Shown: piece by piece, positions 34,970-44,277 of the stretch
Position numbering within the stretch: the first letter of the stretch is position 1
How the letters are laid out: the number at the start of each line of letters is the position of its first letter
Origin: Micrococcales bacterium
GTDB lineage: Bacteria > Actinomycetota > Actinomycetes > Actinomycetales > Microbacteriaceae
DNA: 64,000 nucleotides
Assembly (NCBI GenBank): GCA_017306245.1
Contig: JAFKIY010000003.1
Coordinates: 124,001-188,000, forward strand
Direction of reading: 5' to 3'
Notes under the pieces: generated by a model
What the model was told of the DNA's origin: nothing
Seen by the model: only the letters and a program-made list of their open reading frames with translations
Database searches by the model: none
Translations under genes and position numbers: made by a program

Positions 34970-36388
34970 ATGACTGTGGGCAGGACGCTGGCGGAGAAGG
35001 TGTGGGATGACCACATCGTGGTGAAGGGCACCGACGGGGCCCCTGACCTTCTCTACATCGACCTCCACCTCATCCACGAAGTCACCTCGCCACAGGCGTT
35101 CGACGGGCTGCGGATGGCCGGCCGCCCGGTGCGCCGCCCCGACCTCACGATCGCCACGGAAGACCACAACACCCCGACCCTGAACATCACGAAGCAAATC
35201 GCCGACCCGGTCAGCCGCATCCAGATCGAAACTCTGCGTCGCAATTGCGAGGAGTTCGGCGTGCGGCTGCACCCGCTCGGCGACATCGAGCAGGGAATCG
35301 TGCACGTCGTGGGACCGCAACTGGGACTGACGATGCCCGGCATCACCGTGGTGTGCGGCGACAGCCACACCTCGACGCACGGCGCATTCGGGGCGATCGC
35401 ATTCGGCATCGGCACAAGCGAGGTGGAACACGTGCTCGCCACCCAGACCTTGCCGCTCAAGCCCTTCAAGACGATGGCGGTGACTGTGGACGGCGCGTTG
35501 CGCGACGGCGTCACCGCGAAGGACATCATCCTCGCCGTCATCGCGAAAATCGGCACCGGCGGCGGTCAGGGATACGTGATCGAGTACCGCGGAAGCGCCA
35601 TCCGCGCCCTCTCCATGGAGGGCCGCATGACCATCTGCAACATGTCGATCGAGGCCGGCGCGCGCGCCGGAATGGTCGCGCCGGACCAGACCACGTACGA
35701 CTACCTGAAGGGCAAACCGCACGCGCCGAAAGGCGAAGACTGGGACGCCGCGCTCGCGTACTGGCAGACGCTGCCCACCGACGACGACGCCGTGTTCGAC
35801 GCCGAGGTGCTGCTCGACGCGAGCGAACTCGAGCCGTTCGTCACGTGGGGCACGAACCCCGGCCAGGGGGTGCTGCTCTCCGACGCCATCCCGGAACCGG
35901 AGAGCTTCGACGACCCGAACGAGCAGGCGTCGGCCCGCCGGGCGCTCGAATACATGGACCTTGCGCCGGGAACCCGGATGAAGGACATCCGCGTCGACGC
36001 CGTGTTCATGGGGTCCTGCACGAACAGCCGCATCGAAGACCTGCGCGCATTCGCCTCCGTCATCAAAGGCAAGAAGAAAGCGGACGGCGTGCGCGTCATG
36101 GTGGTTCCCGGTTCAGCGCGGGTTCGACTCGAGGCTGAAGCGGAAGGCATCGACAAGATCGTGGAAGAGTTCGGGGCGGAGTGGCGCTTCGCCGGATGCT
36201 CGATGTGCCTCGGCATGAACCCCGACCAGCTGGCCCCAGGTGAGCGCTGCGCCTCCACCTCCAACCGCAACTTCGAAGGGCGGCAGGGCAAAGGCGGCCG
36301 CACGCACCTCGTGTCGCCGCTCGTCGCCGCGGCAACGGCCGTGCGGGGCACGCTGTCCGGCCCCTGGGATTTGGAGGAGGCGCGCTGA
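34970..36388 (+). CDS. leuC: 3-isopropylmalate dehydratase large subunit
   Basis: It isomerises 2-isopropylmalate to 3-isopropylmalate with LeuD, using a 4Fe-4S cluster. The ATG at 34970 gives [17 protein letters not shown], the normal N-terminus; the frame open upstream is not used. The 472-residue protein has [15 protein letters not shown], the cluster cysteines in [13 protein letters not shown] and in [31 protein letters not shown]. Its stop overlaps the leuD start (TGATG), so the subunits are made together. Confidence 0.97.
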   Translation: MTVGRTLAEKVWDDHIVVKGTDGAPDLLYIDLHLIHEVTSPQAFDGLRMAGRPVRRPDLTIATEDHNTPTLNITKQIADPVSRIQIETLRRNCEEFGVRLHPLGDIEQGIVHVVGPQLGLTMPGITVVCGDSHTSTHGAFGAIAFGIGTSEVEHVLATQTLPLKPFKTMAVTVDGALRDGVTAKDIILAVIAKIGTGGGQGYVIEYRGSAIRALSMEGRMTICNMSIEAGARAGMVAPDQTTYDYLKGKPHAPKGEDWDAALAYWQTLPTDDDAVFDAEVLLDASELEPFVTWGTNPGQGVLLSDAIPEPESFDDPNEQASARRALEYMDLAPGTRMKDIRVDAVFMGSCTNSRIEDLRAFASVIKGKKKADGVRVMVVPGSARVRLEAEAEGIDKIVEEFGAEWRFAGCSMCLGMNPDQLAPGERCASTSNRNFEGRQGKGGRTHLVSPLVAAATAVRGTLSGPWDLEEAR

Positions 36389-36984
36389 TGGAGAAACTGA
36401 CCGTCGTGGAAGGCATCGCCGTGCCTCTGGAGCGCGCCCAGGTCGACACCGACCAGATCATCCCCGCCGAATTCCTGAAACGCGTCACCAAGACCGGATT
36501 CGACGACGCCCTGTTCTACGCGTGGCGCCAGGATCCGGACTTCGTGCTCAACGATCCAGCGTTCGCCAACCCCACGGTGCTGATCGCCGGCGCCGATTTC
36601 GGCACCGGGTCCAGCCGCGAACACGCCGTGTGGGCTCTGCGCGACTACGGGTTCAAGGCGGTCATCAGCCCGCGGTTCGGCGACATTTTCCGCGGGAACT
36701 CCGGAAAGCAGGGTCTGCTCGCCGCGCAGATTGCGGAGGATGCCGTGGAGAAAATGTGGGCGCTCATCCGGGAACAGCCCGGCATCTCGGCATCCGTCGA
36801 CCTCGTGTCGAAAACCGTGATGCTCGGCACACTCACGGTTCCCTTCCAGATCGATGATTACACTAGGTGGCGGCTGCTTGAGGGCCTCGACGATATTGCC
36901 CTCACCCTGCGCGACGAATCGTCGATCACCGAGTTCGAGAAAACCAGGCAATCGTGGCGGCCCCTCACACTTCCCGCACAATAG
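36388..36984 (+). CDS. leuD: 3-isopropylmalate dehydratase small subunit
   Basis: The 198-residue partner of LeuC provides the swivelling domain of the aconitase-type enzyme. It has the typical start [43 protein letters not shown] and [19 protein letters not shown]. It follows leuC with a one-base overlap and is followed by murA 15 bp later, so murA may be read through from the leu operon. Confidence 0.97.
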   Translation: MEKLTVVEGIAVPLERAQVDTDQIIPAEFLKRVTKTGFDDALFYAWRQDPDFVLNDPAFANPTVLIAGADFGTGSSREHAVWALRDYGFKAVISPRFGDIFRGNSGKQGLLAAQIAEDAVEKMWALIREQPGISASVDLVSKTVMLGTLTVPFQIDDYTRWRLLEGLDDIALTLRDESSITEFEKTRQSWRPLTLPAQ

Positions 36985-36999
36985 TCAGCAGGTAACGCA

Positions 37000-38370
37000 A
37001 TGAAAACGGATGTCCAGAACCCCCGGAAGGCGGGCGAGCAGGTGAACCTGAAGGGTGACACGCTCATCATCCGTGGCGGCAACCCCCTTCGCGGAGTCGT
37101 CGACGTTCGCGGTGCGAAAAACCTCGCCACGAAAGCGATGGTCGCCGCACTGCTCGGCGAGACGCCGAGCATCCTCCGCGACGTCCCCGACATCAGCGAT
37201 GTCGGGGTGGTGCGCGGCCTCCTCGAAGTGCACGGCGTCGTCGTGACCAACGGCGAAACCGCCGGCGAGATCCACCTGAACCCCACCGACGTCGAGACGG
37301 CTCACTTCGCCCAGGTCGATGCGCTGGCCAGCTCCAGCCGGATCCCCATCCTGTTCTGCGGGCCGCTGCTCCACCGCCTCGGCGAAGCGTTCATCCCGGA
37401 TCTCGGCGGCTGCCGGATCGGCGACCGGCCGATCGACTTCCACCTGGACGCGCTCCGCGCGTTCGGCGCGGTCGTGGACAAGAGCTACGAAGGAATCCAC
37501 CTCACCGCGCCCGACGGGTTGAAGGGGGCGGATATCCATCTGCCGTACCCGAGTGTCGGCGCGACCGAACAGGTCCTGCTCACGGCGGTGCGGGCCACCG
37601 GCACGACCGAGTTGCGCAACGCCGCGATCGAGCCCGAGATCATGGATCTCATCGCCATCCTGCAGAAGATGGGTGCGATCATCTCCGTCGAACCGAACCG
37701 CGTCATCCTCATCGAAGGAGTGGATCGGCTCACCGGCTTCACGCACCGGTCGCTCTTCGACCGGAATGAGGCCGCAAGCTGGGCGACCGCCGCTCTCGTG
37801 ACGCACGGAGACATTTTCGTTGCGGGGGCCAAACAGTCCGAACTGATGACGTTCCTGAACGTGTTCCGCAAAGTCGGCGGCGGGTTCGACATCGATGAGG
37901 ACGGCATCCGCTTCTACCACCCGGGCGGCGAGTTGAAGCCGGTCACGATCGAAACCGATGTTCACCCCGGATTCATGACCGACTGGCAGCAACCGCTCGT
38001 CGTCGCCCTCACCCAGGCGAACGGGGTGTCGGTCGTGCACGAGACCGTGTACGAGAACCGGTTCGGGTTCACGGAGGCGCTCAACGAAATGGGGGCGAAC
38101 ATCGTGGTGCATCCGCGCGGGCTGCCCAATACGCCGCGGCGCGTCGCCCGGCGCGACTTCGAACAGGCCGCAGTCATCACCGGTCCCACCCCGCTGCATG
38201 GAGCAAACATCCTCGTGCCCGACCTTCGCGGAGGTTTCAGCCACGTGATCGCCGCGCTGAGCGCCGACGGGGTCTCCCGCGTCAGCAATGTCGACCTGAT
38301 CCGTCGAGGCTACGAGCACTTCGTCGACAAACTCGCCGGCCTCGGCGCCGACTTCGACGTCGAGGACTAA
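37000..38370 (+). CDS. murA: UDP-N-acetylglucosamine 1-carboxyvinyltransferase
   Basis: It adds enolpyruvate from PEP to UDP-GlcNAc, the first committed step of peptidoglycan synthesis. The 456 residues include DVRGAKNLATKAMVAALLGE with the UDP-binding Lys-Asn pair and GGCRIGDRPIDFHLDALRAF with the PEP-loop cysteine, the residue attacked by fosfomycin. An N-terminal extension of about 20 residues precedes the fold. It leads the run murA-plsC-gpsA-ddl with gaps of 3 bp or less or overlaps between them. Confidence 0.95.
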   Translation: MKTDVQNPRKAGEQVNLKGDTLIIRGGNPLRGVVDVRGAKNLATKAMVAALLGETPSILRDVPDISDVGVVRGLLEVHGVVVTNGETAGEIHLNPTDVETAHFAQVDALASSSRIPILFCGPLLHRLGEAFIPDLGGCRIGDRPIDFHLDALRAFGAVVDKSYEGIHLTAPDGLKGADIHLPYPSVGATEQVLLTAVRATGTTELRNAAIEPEIMDLIAILQKMGAIISVEPNRVILIEGVDRLTGFTHRSLFDRNEAASWATAALVTHGDIFVAGAKQSELMTFLNVFRKVGGGFDIDEDGIRFYHPGGELKPVTIETDVHPGFMTDWQQPLVVALTQANGVSVVHETVYENRFGFTEALNEMGANIVVHPRGLPNTPRRVARRDFEQAAVITGPTPLHGANILVPDLRGGFSHVIAALSADGVSRVSNVDLIRRGYEHFVDKLAGLGADFDVED

Positions 38371-38373
38371 ACC

Positions 38374-39165
38374 GTGGCGGAGGCCGGCTCGGAGAAGGTG
38401 CGCCAACAGAAGGCGCGACCGCAGAAGGTGCGCTCGGAGAAGATCGCAATTTTTCGAGTCCTCGCCGCGCTCATCATTCCGTTCATGAACCTTGTCGGGC
38501 GCTACCGGATTCAGCAGGGAGAGCACCTTCCCCCGACCGGGCCGGTCGTCGTGGCCCCGAACCACTACAGCGAGATTGACCCGCTTGTCATCGGGCTCAC
38601 CATTTGGAAGCTCGGACGTGCGCCGCGGTACCTCGGGAAAGCGTCGCTGTTCACGATTCCCGTCTTCGGTGCACTGCTGCGCAAGTCCGGGCAGATTCCG
38701 GTGGAGCGTGCCGGCTCCCGTGGCAGCGACCCCCTCGCTGCGGCGAACCAGCTCGTGAAAGACAATTCCGTCGTCGTCGTGTATCCGGAGGGAACCCTGA
38801 CGCGCGACCCCGGCCTGTGGCCCATGCGGGGCAAGACGGGGGCAGTGCGGCTCGCGCTCACCGCGGGCGTGCCGCTCATCCCCGTTGCCCACTGGGGCAC
38901 GCAGAAGATCCTGCCCCGGTACGGCAAGAAACTCAGCATGTTCCCGCGCAAGAACGTGGACATCCGATTCGGGCCGCCCGTCGACCTTTCCCGGTTCGAA
39001 GGTCGCCCGCTGAACTCCGCAACGCTCGCCGAAGCGACCGAAATCCTGATGGCGGCGATCACCGCGTTGCTCGCCGAACTGCGCGGCGAGCAGCCGCCCG
39101 CGGAGCGCTGGGATCCGGTGAAGAAGGGCCAGTCGGAGATCGGGCGATTCGAGGACCGGTCATGA
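38374..39165 (+). CDS. plsC: 1-acyl-sn-glycerol-3-phosphate acyltransferase
   Basis: It acylates lysophosphatidic acid to phosphatidic acid at the inner membrane face. The 263-residue protein starts at GTG 3 bp after murA. The acyltransferase motifs are NHYSEID (HX4D), GQIPVERAG and PEGTLTRD. A basic Lys/Arg/Gln-rich N-terminus (about 25 residues) precedes a membrane-associated segment. It overlaps gpsA by 4 bp, joining two phospholipid steps in one operon. Confidence 0.92.
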   Translation: MAEAGSEKVRQQKARPQKVRSEKIAIFRVLAALIIPFMNLVGRYRIQQGEHLPPTGPVVVAPNHYSEIDPLVIGLTIWKLGRAPRYLGKASLFTIPVFGALLRKSGQIPVERAGSRGSDPLAAANQLVKDNSVVVVYPEGTLTRDPGLWPMRGKTGAVRLALTAGVPLIPVAHWGTQKILPRYGKKLSMFPRKNVDIRFGPPVDLSRFEGRPLNSATLAEATEILMAAITALLAELRGEQPPAERWDPVKKGQSEIGRFEDRS

Positions 39166-40205
39166 CGAACACGTCGGGGATCAGGGTGACTCGCCCGGGC
39201 GTGCGGCGCATGGCCGTGCTCGGCGCGGGAAGCTGGGGGACCACGTTCTCCAAAGTGCTCTCCGACGGCGGGGCGGATGTCGCGCTCTGGGCGAGACGGC
39301 CGGAACTTGCGCGCGAGATCGCCGAGGGCAAACGCAACAGCGACTACCTGCCGGGCGTCAACCTCCCCCGCACCTTGTGGGCCTCATCCGTCGTCGAGGA
39401 GGTGCTCGAGGGCGCCGAGATGGTGTTCGTGTCGGTGCCGAGCCAGACGTTGCGGGCCAACCTCGCCGCCGTTCGCGACATCATCCCGCGCACGGCGATC
39501 ATCGTGAGCCTCATGAAGGGCGTGGAGCGGGGAACCGCGCTGCGCATGAGCGAGGTCATCCGCGAGGAACTCAACGCGGACCCCGCCCAGGTGGCGGTGA
39601 TTTCCGGGCCGAACCTCGCGCTGGAAATCGCGAAGGAGGAACCGACGGCATCCGTGGTGTCCTCCGAGAACCTGGAAACGGCAACGCTCGTGGCGATGGC
39701 GGCCAGAACACGCTACCTGCGGTCGTTCGTGAACACGGATGTGATCGGCACCGAATTCGGCGGCGTGCTGAAGAACCTCATCGCGGTTGCGATCGGCATC
39801 GTCGACGGCGTCGGCTACGGCGAGAACACGAAAGCGTCGATCATCACGAGGGGCCTCGTGGAGATGACCGATTTCGCGGTGGCGTACGGCGGCAAAGCGG
39901 AAACCCTCGCCGGGCTCGCCGGGCTCGGAGACCTCATCGCCACGTGCGAATCGTCGCTGTCCCGCAACAACACGGCCGGACGGCTTCTCGGCCAGGGCTA
40001 CAGTTTCACCGACGTCGTGGCGCAAATGAACCAGACCGCTGAGGGCCTCGCCTCCGTCGCTCCCGTGCTCGAACTGGCGATGGCGAAGAATGTGGAGATG
40101 CCCATCGTGTCCCAAGTGGCGGAGGTGCTCGCCGGAACCATGAACCCGAGGGACATCGCTCCCCACCTCACCTCGGACGGCGACGAACCCCAACCGGAGA
40201 ACTGA
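39162..40205 (+). CDS. gpsA: Glycerol-3-phosphate dehydrogenase (NAD(P)+)
   Basis: It reduces dihydroxyacetone phosphate to sn-glycerol-3-phosphate for phospholipids. The ATG at 39162 overlaps the plsC stop; the longer frame lies inside plsC. The 347 residues show the nucleotide site AVLGAGSWGTTFSKVL, SLMKGVERGTALRMSEV, SGPNLALEIAKEEPTA and the catalytic-lysine region EFGGVLKNLIAVAIGIVDG. It sits 3 bp before ddl. Confidence 0.96.
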   Translation: MTNTSGIRVTRPGVRRMAVLGAGSWGTTFSKVLSDGGADVALWARRPELAREIAEGKRNSDYLPGVNLPRTLWASSVVEEVLEGAEMVFVSVPSQTLRANLAAVRDIIPRTAIIVSLMKGVERGTALRMSEVIREELNADPAQVAVISGPNLALEIAKEEPTASVVSSENLETATLVAMAARTRYLRSFVNTDVIGTEFGGVLKNLIAVAIGIVDGVGYGENTKASIITRGLVEMTDFAVAYGGKAETLAGLAGLGDLIATCESSLSRNNTAGRLLGQGYSFTDVVAQMNQTAEGLASVAPVLELAMAKNVEMPIVSQVAEVLAGTMNPRDIAPHLTSDGDEPQPEN

Positions 40206-40208
40206 GCG

Positions 40209-41303
40209 ATGGCGAAGAAGACGCGGGTGGCGCTGGTGTTCGGCGGCCGATCGAGCGAGCACTCCATCAGCTGCGCGACGGCGGCGGGGGTTCTCGCCGC
40301 GATCGACCGCGACCGGTTCGAGGTGATCCCGATCGGAATCACCCGCGACGGTGCCGTCGTTTTGGAGCCGGACGACCCGGAGCGGTTCCGGCTCGACCCC
40401 GCGAAGCTTCCCGAAGTGACCGACAACGGGACCAGAGTGCACTTCCCGGAGAGCACCCAGACTCGCGAGTTCACGGTCACGGACGCTGAGGGCACCGCGA
40501 GGAGCCTGGGGCAGGTTGATATCGCGTTCCCGATCCTGCACGGCCCGTTCGGCGAAGACGGAACAATTCAGGGTCTGTTCGAGCTGAGCGGCCTGCCCTA
40601 CGTGGGGAACGGGGTTCTCGCTTCCGCTCTCGGTATGGACAAGCACTTCACGAAAACCGTGCTGGGGGCTGCAGGAATTGCGGTGGCGCCGTGGGTGACG
40701 ATTCCCGCATCCGGATGGCGGCACGATCCCCAGAGGTGGCGTGCGCGCGCCGAGGCACTCGGCCTTCCCGCGTTCGTGAAACCGGCACGGGCAGGGTCTT
40801 CGGTCGGGGTGAGCCGCGTTGACGACTGGGGCTCGTTCGACGCGGCGATGGCTGTCGCGTTCGCCGAAGACGACAAGGTCCTCGTGGAAAGTGCGATCGT
40901 CGGCCGCGAAATCGAGTGCGGTGTGCTCGGCGGCCGGGATGGCGCCGAACCGCGCGTGTCGCTCGCCGGCGAAGTTCTGGTGTCGAATGGCGGTTTCTAC
41001 GACTTCGCCGCGAAGTACCTGGGTGCGGCCGGAGTTGATCTGGTGTGCCCCGCAGAATTGGGCGAGAACGAGCTCCGGGAGATGCAGCGGCTCGCCGCTC
41101 GCGCGTTCGAGGCGATCGGCGGCGCGGGGCTCGCCCGCATCGACTTCTTCCTCACCGAGTCAGGGTTCGTGGTGAACGAGATCAACACCCTGCCGGGGTT
41201 CACCCCCATCTCGATGTACCCGAAGTGCTGGCTGGCGAGCGGGCTCAGCTACCCGGACCTCATCACCGAACTCATCGAGCTCGGCCTCGCCGAGGTTCGC
41301 TAA
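40209..41303 (+). CDS. ddl: D-alanine--D-alanine ligase
   Basis: It forms D-Ala-D-Ala for the peptidoglycan stem peptide with ATP. The 364-residue ATP-grasp enzyme has VALVFGGRSSEHSISCATAA, LHGPFGEDGTIQGLFELSGL PYVGNG, VKPARAGSSVGVSR and the metal-binding end VVNEINTLPGFTPISMYPK. It ends the murA-plsC-gpsA-ddl run and overlaps the convergent vapC by 4 bp. Confidence 0.96.
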   Translation: MAKKTRVALVFGGRSSEHSISCATAAGVLAAIDRDRFEVIPIGITRDGAVVLEPDDPERFRLDPAKLPEVTDNGTRVHFPESTQTREFTVTDAEGTARSLGQVDIAFPILHGPFGEDGTIQGLFELSGLPYVGNGVLASALGMDKHFTKTVLGAAGIAVAPWVTIPASGWRHDPQRWRARAEALGLPAFVKPARAGSSVGVSRVDDWGSFDAAMAVAFAEDDKVLVESAIVGREIECGVLGGRDGAEPRVSLAGEVLVSNGGFYDFAAKYLGAAGVDLVCPAELGENELREMQRLAARAFEAIGGAGLARIDFFLTESGFVVNEINTLPGFTPISMYPKCWLASGLSYPDLITELIELGLAEVR

Positions 41304-41692
41304 CTGACGCCCGGCGACGCCACCCGCAGGCCGAGAGCGGATGCCGCATCCAGCAGCTGTTCGTCGTAGGCGACGAATGCTTCCAGTTCGTCGCGAAGGA
41401 GCAGGGCACTTGCGAGGTGGATGGCGTCGAGACTTCGCAGGGACGCTGGTGCCACTCTGGCGGCGTCGCCGAGCACCGAGCCCGTTACGGGTATGAGGTT
41501 GATCCGGCGAATCAGTTCGGTGACTCGAGGGCTTTGGGATGGATCGACCCTGGTGACGGCCCGCGCCAGCTCGGTCCTGACGAGCTCGCTGGCCACGGTC
41601 GTCCGTACGGTGCGCCCGTACTCCAGCAGCGCGGTGCTTTCGGGTTCCGTGAGGACGAGCTTGACGAGCGCGGAGGAGTCGAAGTAGTGCAC
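41300..41692 (-). CDS. VapC-type PIN-domain toxin
   Basis: The 130-residue ribonuclease-like toxin has the PIN acidic residues: Asp5 (YFDSSALVKLV), Glu in VASELVRTELARA, Asp in SLRSLDAIHLASALLL and Asp in AYDEQLLDAA. It is 1 bp downstream of the antitoxin gene. VapC toxins cleave tRNA or rRNA when freed from antitoxin. Confidence 0.9.
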   Translation of the reverse strand: MHYFDSSALVKLVLTEPESTALLEYGRTVRTTVASELVRTELARAVTRVDPSQSPRVTELIRRINLIPVTGSVLGDAARVAPASLRSLDAIHLASALLLRDELEAFVAYDEQLLDAASALGLRVASPGVS

Positions 41693-41693
41693 T

Positions 41694-41975
41694 CTACAGT
41701 CGTTCCTCGCGTTGTTCCCGAAGCGCCCGGCTTGCGGATTCTCCGCCTGATGCCGGAGCGGGCGGATTGCGGCGCAGCCACTCGCTCACGTCTCCCTGGG
41801 CGGGCAGGAGCGTTCCCTCGGCCACAAGCCGATCCTGCAGTGATTGCTTGACCGCGGGGGAGAGCATCGCGACCGGCACACCACGCTCGGTGACTTCGAA
41901 GGACTCGCCGGATTTCACACGGTCAATGTATCGGCTCGCATACTGCCGGAGCTCCCGAATCCCCACCCTGTTCAT
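41694..41975 (-). CDS. VapB/Phd-type antitoxin
   Basis: The 93-residue protein has the Phd/YefM fold at its N-terminus (MNRVGIRELRQYASRYIDRV then KSGESFEVTERGVPVAMLSP) and a disordered C-terminal part that should wrap the toxin. It starts with no leader, and the operator lies directly before its ATG, so the pair is autoregulated. Confidence 0.9.
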   Translation of the reverse strand: MNRVGIRELRQYASRYIDRVKSGESFEVTERGVPVAMLSPAVKQSLQDRLVAEGTLLPAQGDVSEWLRRNPPAPASGGESASRALREQREERL

Positions 41976-41992
41976 GTGCTACATTGTAGCAC
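41976..41992 (-). promoter_or_regulatory. vapBC operator with embedded leaderless -10
   Basis: GTGCTAC-ATT-GTAGCAC is a perfect 7-bp inverted repeat touching the antitoxin ATG. On the minus strand its centre reads TACAAT, a good -10, 7 nt before the ATG. Antitoxin binding would cover the promoter. Confidence 0.7.
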
Positions 41993-42084
41993 TTTGGGAT
42001 GGGGAGGAGGGGCTGACGAAGCGGCGAAACTTTCCGCTCCCTGAGGAGGGGCGAAGCCCCGTCTCGAAGGGGGAGGCAGATCGG

Positions 42085-42624
42085 CTACGGAGTGGGCGCC
42101 GGGGTCGGTGTCGGCGACGGGGACGGGAGACCGAGCACATCATCCGGGTTCGTGCACGCGCGAGTGGCCGGGATCGAGCCCACAGCGTTGCTGAGATCCA
42201 TGAGCGCATCCGTTCCCGAGGCTCTCGTGCCATCGATGACAACCTGCACTGCCGGGTCCCGACCGTAGGTGGTGAACACGTAGTTGGGCGCGTTGCTGTC
42301 GTCGCGCAGCCAGTCGATTCCCTTGAGCGTGACGCAGAGGAGAGTTGTCGGCCCAGGCACCGCGACGCCGCACCGCAACAGAACCGCGGCAGGATTTCCC
42401 CACGCGGCGGTCGCCTGAGCGTTCGTCTCGCGTTTCAGGTTGTCGCCGAGCGCGGTCACGGTGCGCAGTCTCACGATCACGTCCGCGCAGACCGGATTCG
42501 TCGCATCCGGCGCCGGAGTCATCGGAACCGCGGGGGCGCAGCCCGTGAGGGAAAGCACCACGGCGGGAACGATCACGGCGGCCAGGAGTGCGGCGGCCCG
42601 CACGCGGCGAGAGAACGAAAGCAT
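42085..42624 (-). CDS. DUF3515 lipoprotein
   Basis: The 179-residue protein starts MLSFSRRVRAAALLAAVIVP with lipobox LSLTGC (Cys at about 29). The mature domain has CADVIVRLRTVTAL, AAWGNPAAVLLRCGVAVPGP and VFTTYGRDPAVQVVIDG, matching actinobacterial DUF3515, and a Pro/Thr tail. It is usually found between ddl and thiL, as here with vapBC inserted between. The role is unknown. Confidence 0.88.
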   Translation of the reverse strand: MLSFSRRVRAAALLAAVIVPAVVLSLTGCAPAVPMTPAPDATNPVCADVIVRLRTVTALGDNLKRETNAQATAAWGNPAAVLLRCGVAVPGPTTLLCVTLKGIDWLRDDSNAPNYVFTTYGRDPAVQVVIDGTRASGTDALMDLSNAVGSIPATRACTNPDDVLGLPSPSPTPTPAPTP

Positions 42625-42631
42625 CCGTTTC

Positions 42632-42641
42632 AGGCTACCGT
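42632..42641. promoter_or_regulatory. Divergent leaderless promoters with overlapping -10 boxes (DUF3515/thiL)
   Basis: Plus strand: TACCGT (42636-42641), 6 nt before the thiL ATG. Minus strand: TAGCCT (42637-42632), 7 nt before the DUF3515 ATG. The hexamers share two base pairs, so the two promoters probably compete. Confidence 0.5.
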
Positions 42642-42647
42642 GTGAGC

Positions 42648-43637
42648 ATGCCGAAGGATGCCGGCGAGGACCCGTCACTGGGCGAACTCGGAGAATCGCG
42701 CGTGCTCGCGAGAATCTTCCCGCGCCTGCCGTCCGCGGCTGCCGCACTCGTGGGGCCCGGCGACGATGCAGCCGTCCTGGCCGCACCGGACGGCCGATTT
42801 GTCGTGACGACCGACCTCATGATCGAAGGCCCCGACTTTCGGCCCGCGTGGTCCAGTCCGCACGACCTCGGATGGAAAGCTGCGGCATCCAATCTTGCGG
42901 ATGTCGCAGCGATGGGGGCACGGCCGACCGCTCTCGTCGTGGCGATCGCCGCCCCCGCCGGCTCGCCGGTTTCGCTCCTGGAGGGCATCGCGGACGGGCT
43001 TCGGGACGCCTGCGAGTCGTTGGCGCCCGGCTGCGGGATCGTCGGCGGGGACCTCTCCGTCTCGGCGACATTCACGATCGCGGTGACCGCGTTCGGCGAT
43101 CTGGAGGGGCGCGAGCCCGTCCTGAGGTCCGGAGCACGGCCCGGCGACATCGTTGCCGTGTCCGGGGTGCTCGGGGAAGCCGCCGCCGGACTCCACGTGC
43201 TGTTCACCCGGGCGGTCGATGGGCACGGCGAGCCGGATGCGGGACTCGCGGATGAGCTGCGCGAACTCACCGCCGCGCAACTCGCCCCGACTCCGCCCAT
43301 CGCCGACGGGCGGGCCGCCGCGCTCGCGGGGGCAACGGCGATGATCGACGTGAGCGACGGCCTCGCGATCGACGCGGATCGGGTGGCGAGGGCGAGCGGC
43401 GTCGCGATCGACTTCGATCGATCCGCGCTCGGCGGCGAACCCGAACTGGCCCTCGGCGGCGGCGAGGACCACTCGCTGCTCGCGACGTTCCCGCCGACGG
43501 TTGAGTTGCCCGGCGGCTTCCGCCGGGTGGGAACCGTGATCGAGGCGGAGCCCGGCGACGGCAGCGCGATCCTGCTGGACGGGGTTCCGCACCCGGTGAC
43601 CGGCTGGGATCCGTTCGCGGACCACAGCGCCGAATGA
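42648..43637 (+). CDS. thiL: Thiamine-monophosphate kinase
   Basis: It phosphorylates thiamine monophosphate to the active diphosphate. The 329-residue AIR-synthase-fold protein begins MPKDAGEDPSLGELGESRVL. Motifs: VGPGDDAAVLAAPDGRFVVT TDLMIEGPDF (metal/ATP loop), AASNLADVAAMGARPTALVV, GCGIVGGDLS and MIDVSDGLAIDADRVARASG. The ATG is supported by a leaderless -10. It is divergent from the DUF3515 gene by only 23 bp. Confidence 0.93.
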   Translation: MPKDAGEDPSLGELGESRVLARIFPRLPSAAAALVGPGDDAAVLAAPDGRFVVTTDLMIEGPDFRPAWSSPHDLGWKAAASNLADVAAMGARPTALVVAIAAPAGSPVSLLEGIADGLRDACESLAPGCGIVGGDLSVSATFTIAVTAFGDLEGREPVLRSGARPGDIVAVSGVLGEAAAGLHVLFTRAVDGHGEPDAGLADELRELTAAQLAPTPPIADGRAAALAGATAMIDVSDGLAIDADRVARASGVAIDFDRSALGGEPELALGGGEDHSLLATFPPTVELPGGFRRVGTVIEAEPGDGSAILLDGVPHPVTGWDPFADHSAE

Positions 43638-43688
43638 TCCGGCCGCCGAGCAGCCTGCGGGTCAGGGTGGCCTGGCCAGCCGAGTGAC

Positions 43689-44255
43689 TCAGTCGGCCGA
43701 CGCCCACCACAGGGTCGTGTCGCCGTAATCCTTCCGGCGATCAAGGGTGATTCCCGCTGGCCACGCCGGTTCCGGCGCTTTCCACGCCCGCTCCACGAGG
43801 ATGATCGACTCCGCAGCGAGCCGCGGAAGAAGCGCCTCCAGCGCCCGCGCGAGCTCCTCCTCGCCCACGCCGTACGGGGGATCCAGAAGCGCGAGATCCC
43901 AGGTCGCCGAACTCGTGTCGAGGAACGTCTGCACGGCCTGCGCCGCCACGGCGATTCGCGGCTCGCTGCCTTTCGGCGCGTTCCGGAGAATCCGCGCCGT
44001 ATTGCCGCGGCACGCTCTGGCCGCCGCCGCGTCGCGCTCCACGAGCGTCACCGAGGCGGCGCCGCGCGATGCCGCCTCCAGGCCGAGCGCGCCGGACCCG
44101 GCGAACAGGTCGACGACGCGAGCATCCTGGAGCGCATTCCTGGACTCGAGCGCCGAAAAAATCGCCTCCCGAACACGGTCGCTCGTCGGCCGCGTACCGG
44201 CGCCGGGAACTGCGAGGGACAGGGATCCGGCGAAACCGGCGATGATGCGTGTCAC
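43689..44255 (-). CDS. rsmD: 16S rRNA (guanine966-N2)-methyltransferase
   Basis: The 188-residue enzyme starts at GTG (MTRIIAGFAGSLSLAVPGAG). The substrate region is TRPTSDRVREAIFSALES, the SAM-binding motif is VVDLFAGSGALGLEAASRGA and the catalytic motif is LALLDPPYGVG (DPPY). It methylates the small-subunit rRNA. It is divergent from recG, with starts 22 bp apart, both apparently leaderless. Confidence 0.93.
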   Translation of the reverse strand: MTRIIAGFAGSLSLAVPGAGTRPTSDRVREAIFSALESRNALQDARVVDLFAGSGALGLEAASRGAASVTLVERDAAAARACRGNTARILRNAPKGSEPRIAVAAQAVQTFLDTSSATWDLALLDPPYGVGEEELARALEALLPRLAAESIILVERAWKAPEPAWPAGITLDRRKDYGDTTLWWASAD

Positions 44256-44261
44256 GATGCA

Positions 44262-44271
44262 AAGGTACCCT
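44262..44271. promoter_or_regulatory. Divergent leaderless promoters with overlapping -10 boxes (rsmD/recG)
   Basis: Plus: TACCCT (44266-44271), 6 nt before the recG GTG. Minus: TACCTT (44267-44262), 6 nt before the rsmD GTG. The boxes overlap in the palindrome GGTACC, giving near-perfect symmetry. Confidence 0.55.
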
Positions 44272-44277
44272 CTGAAT

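Noticed and set aside
44257..44277. Upstream ATG start for recG (MQRYPLN)
   Set aside because: It overlaps the -10 boxes and lies directly at the rsmD start; the GTG at 44278 has the leaderless spacing and family-typical N-terminus.
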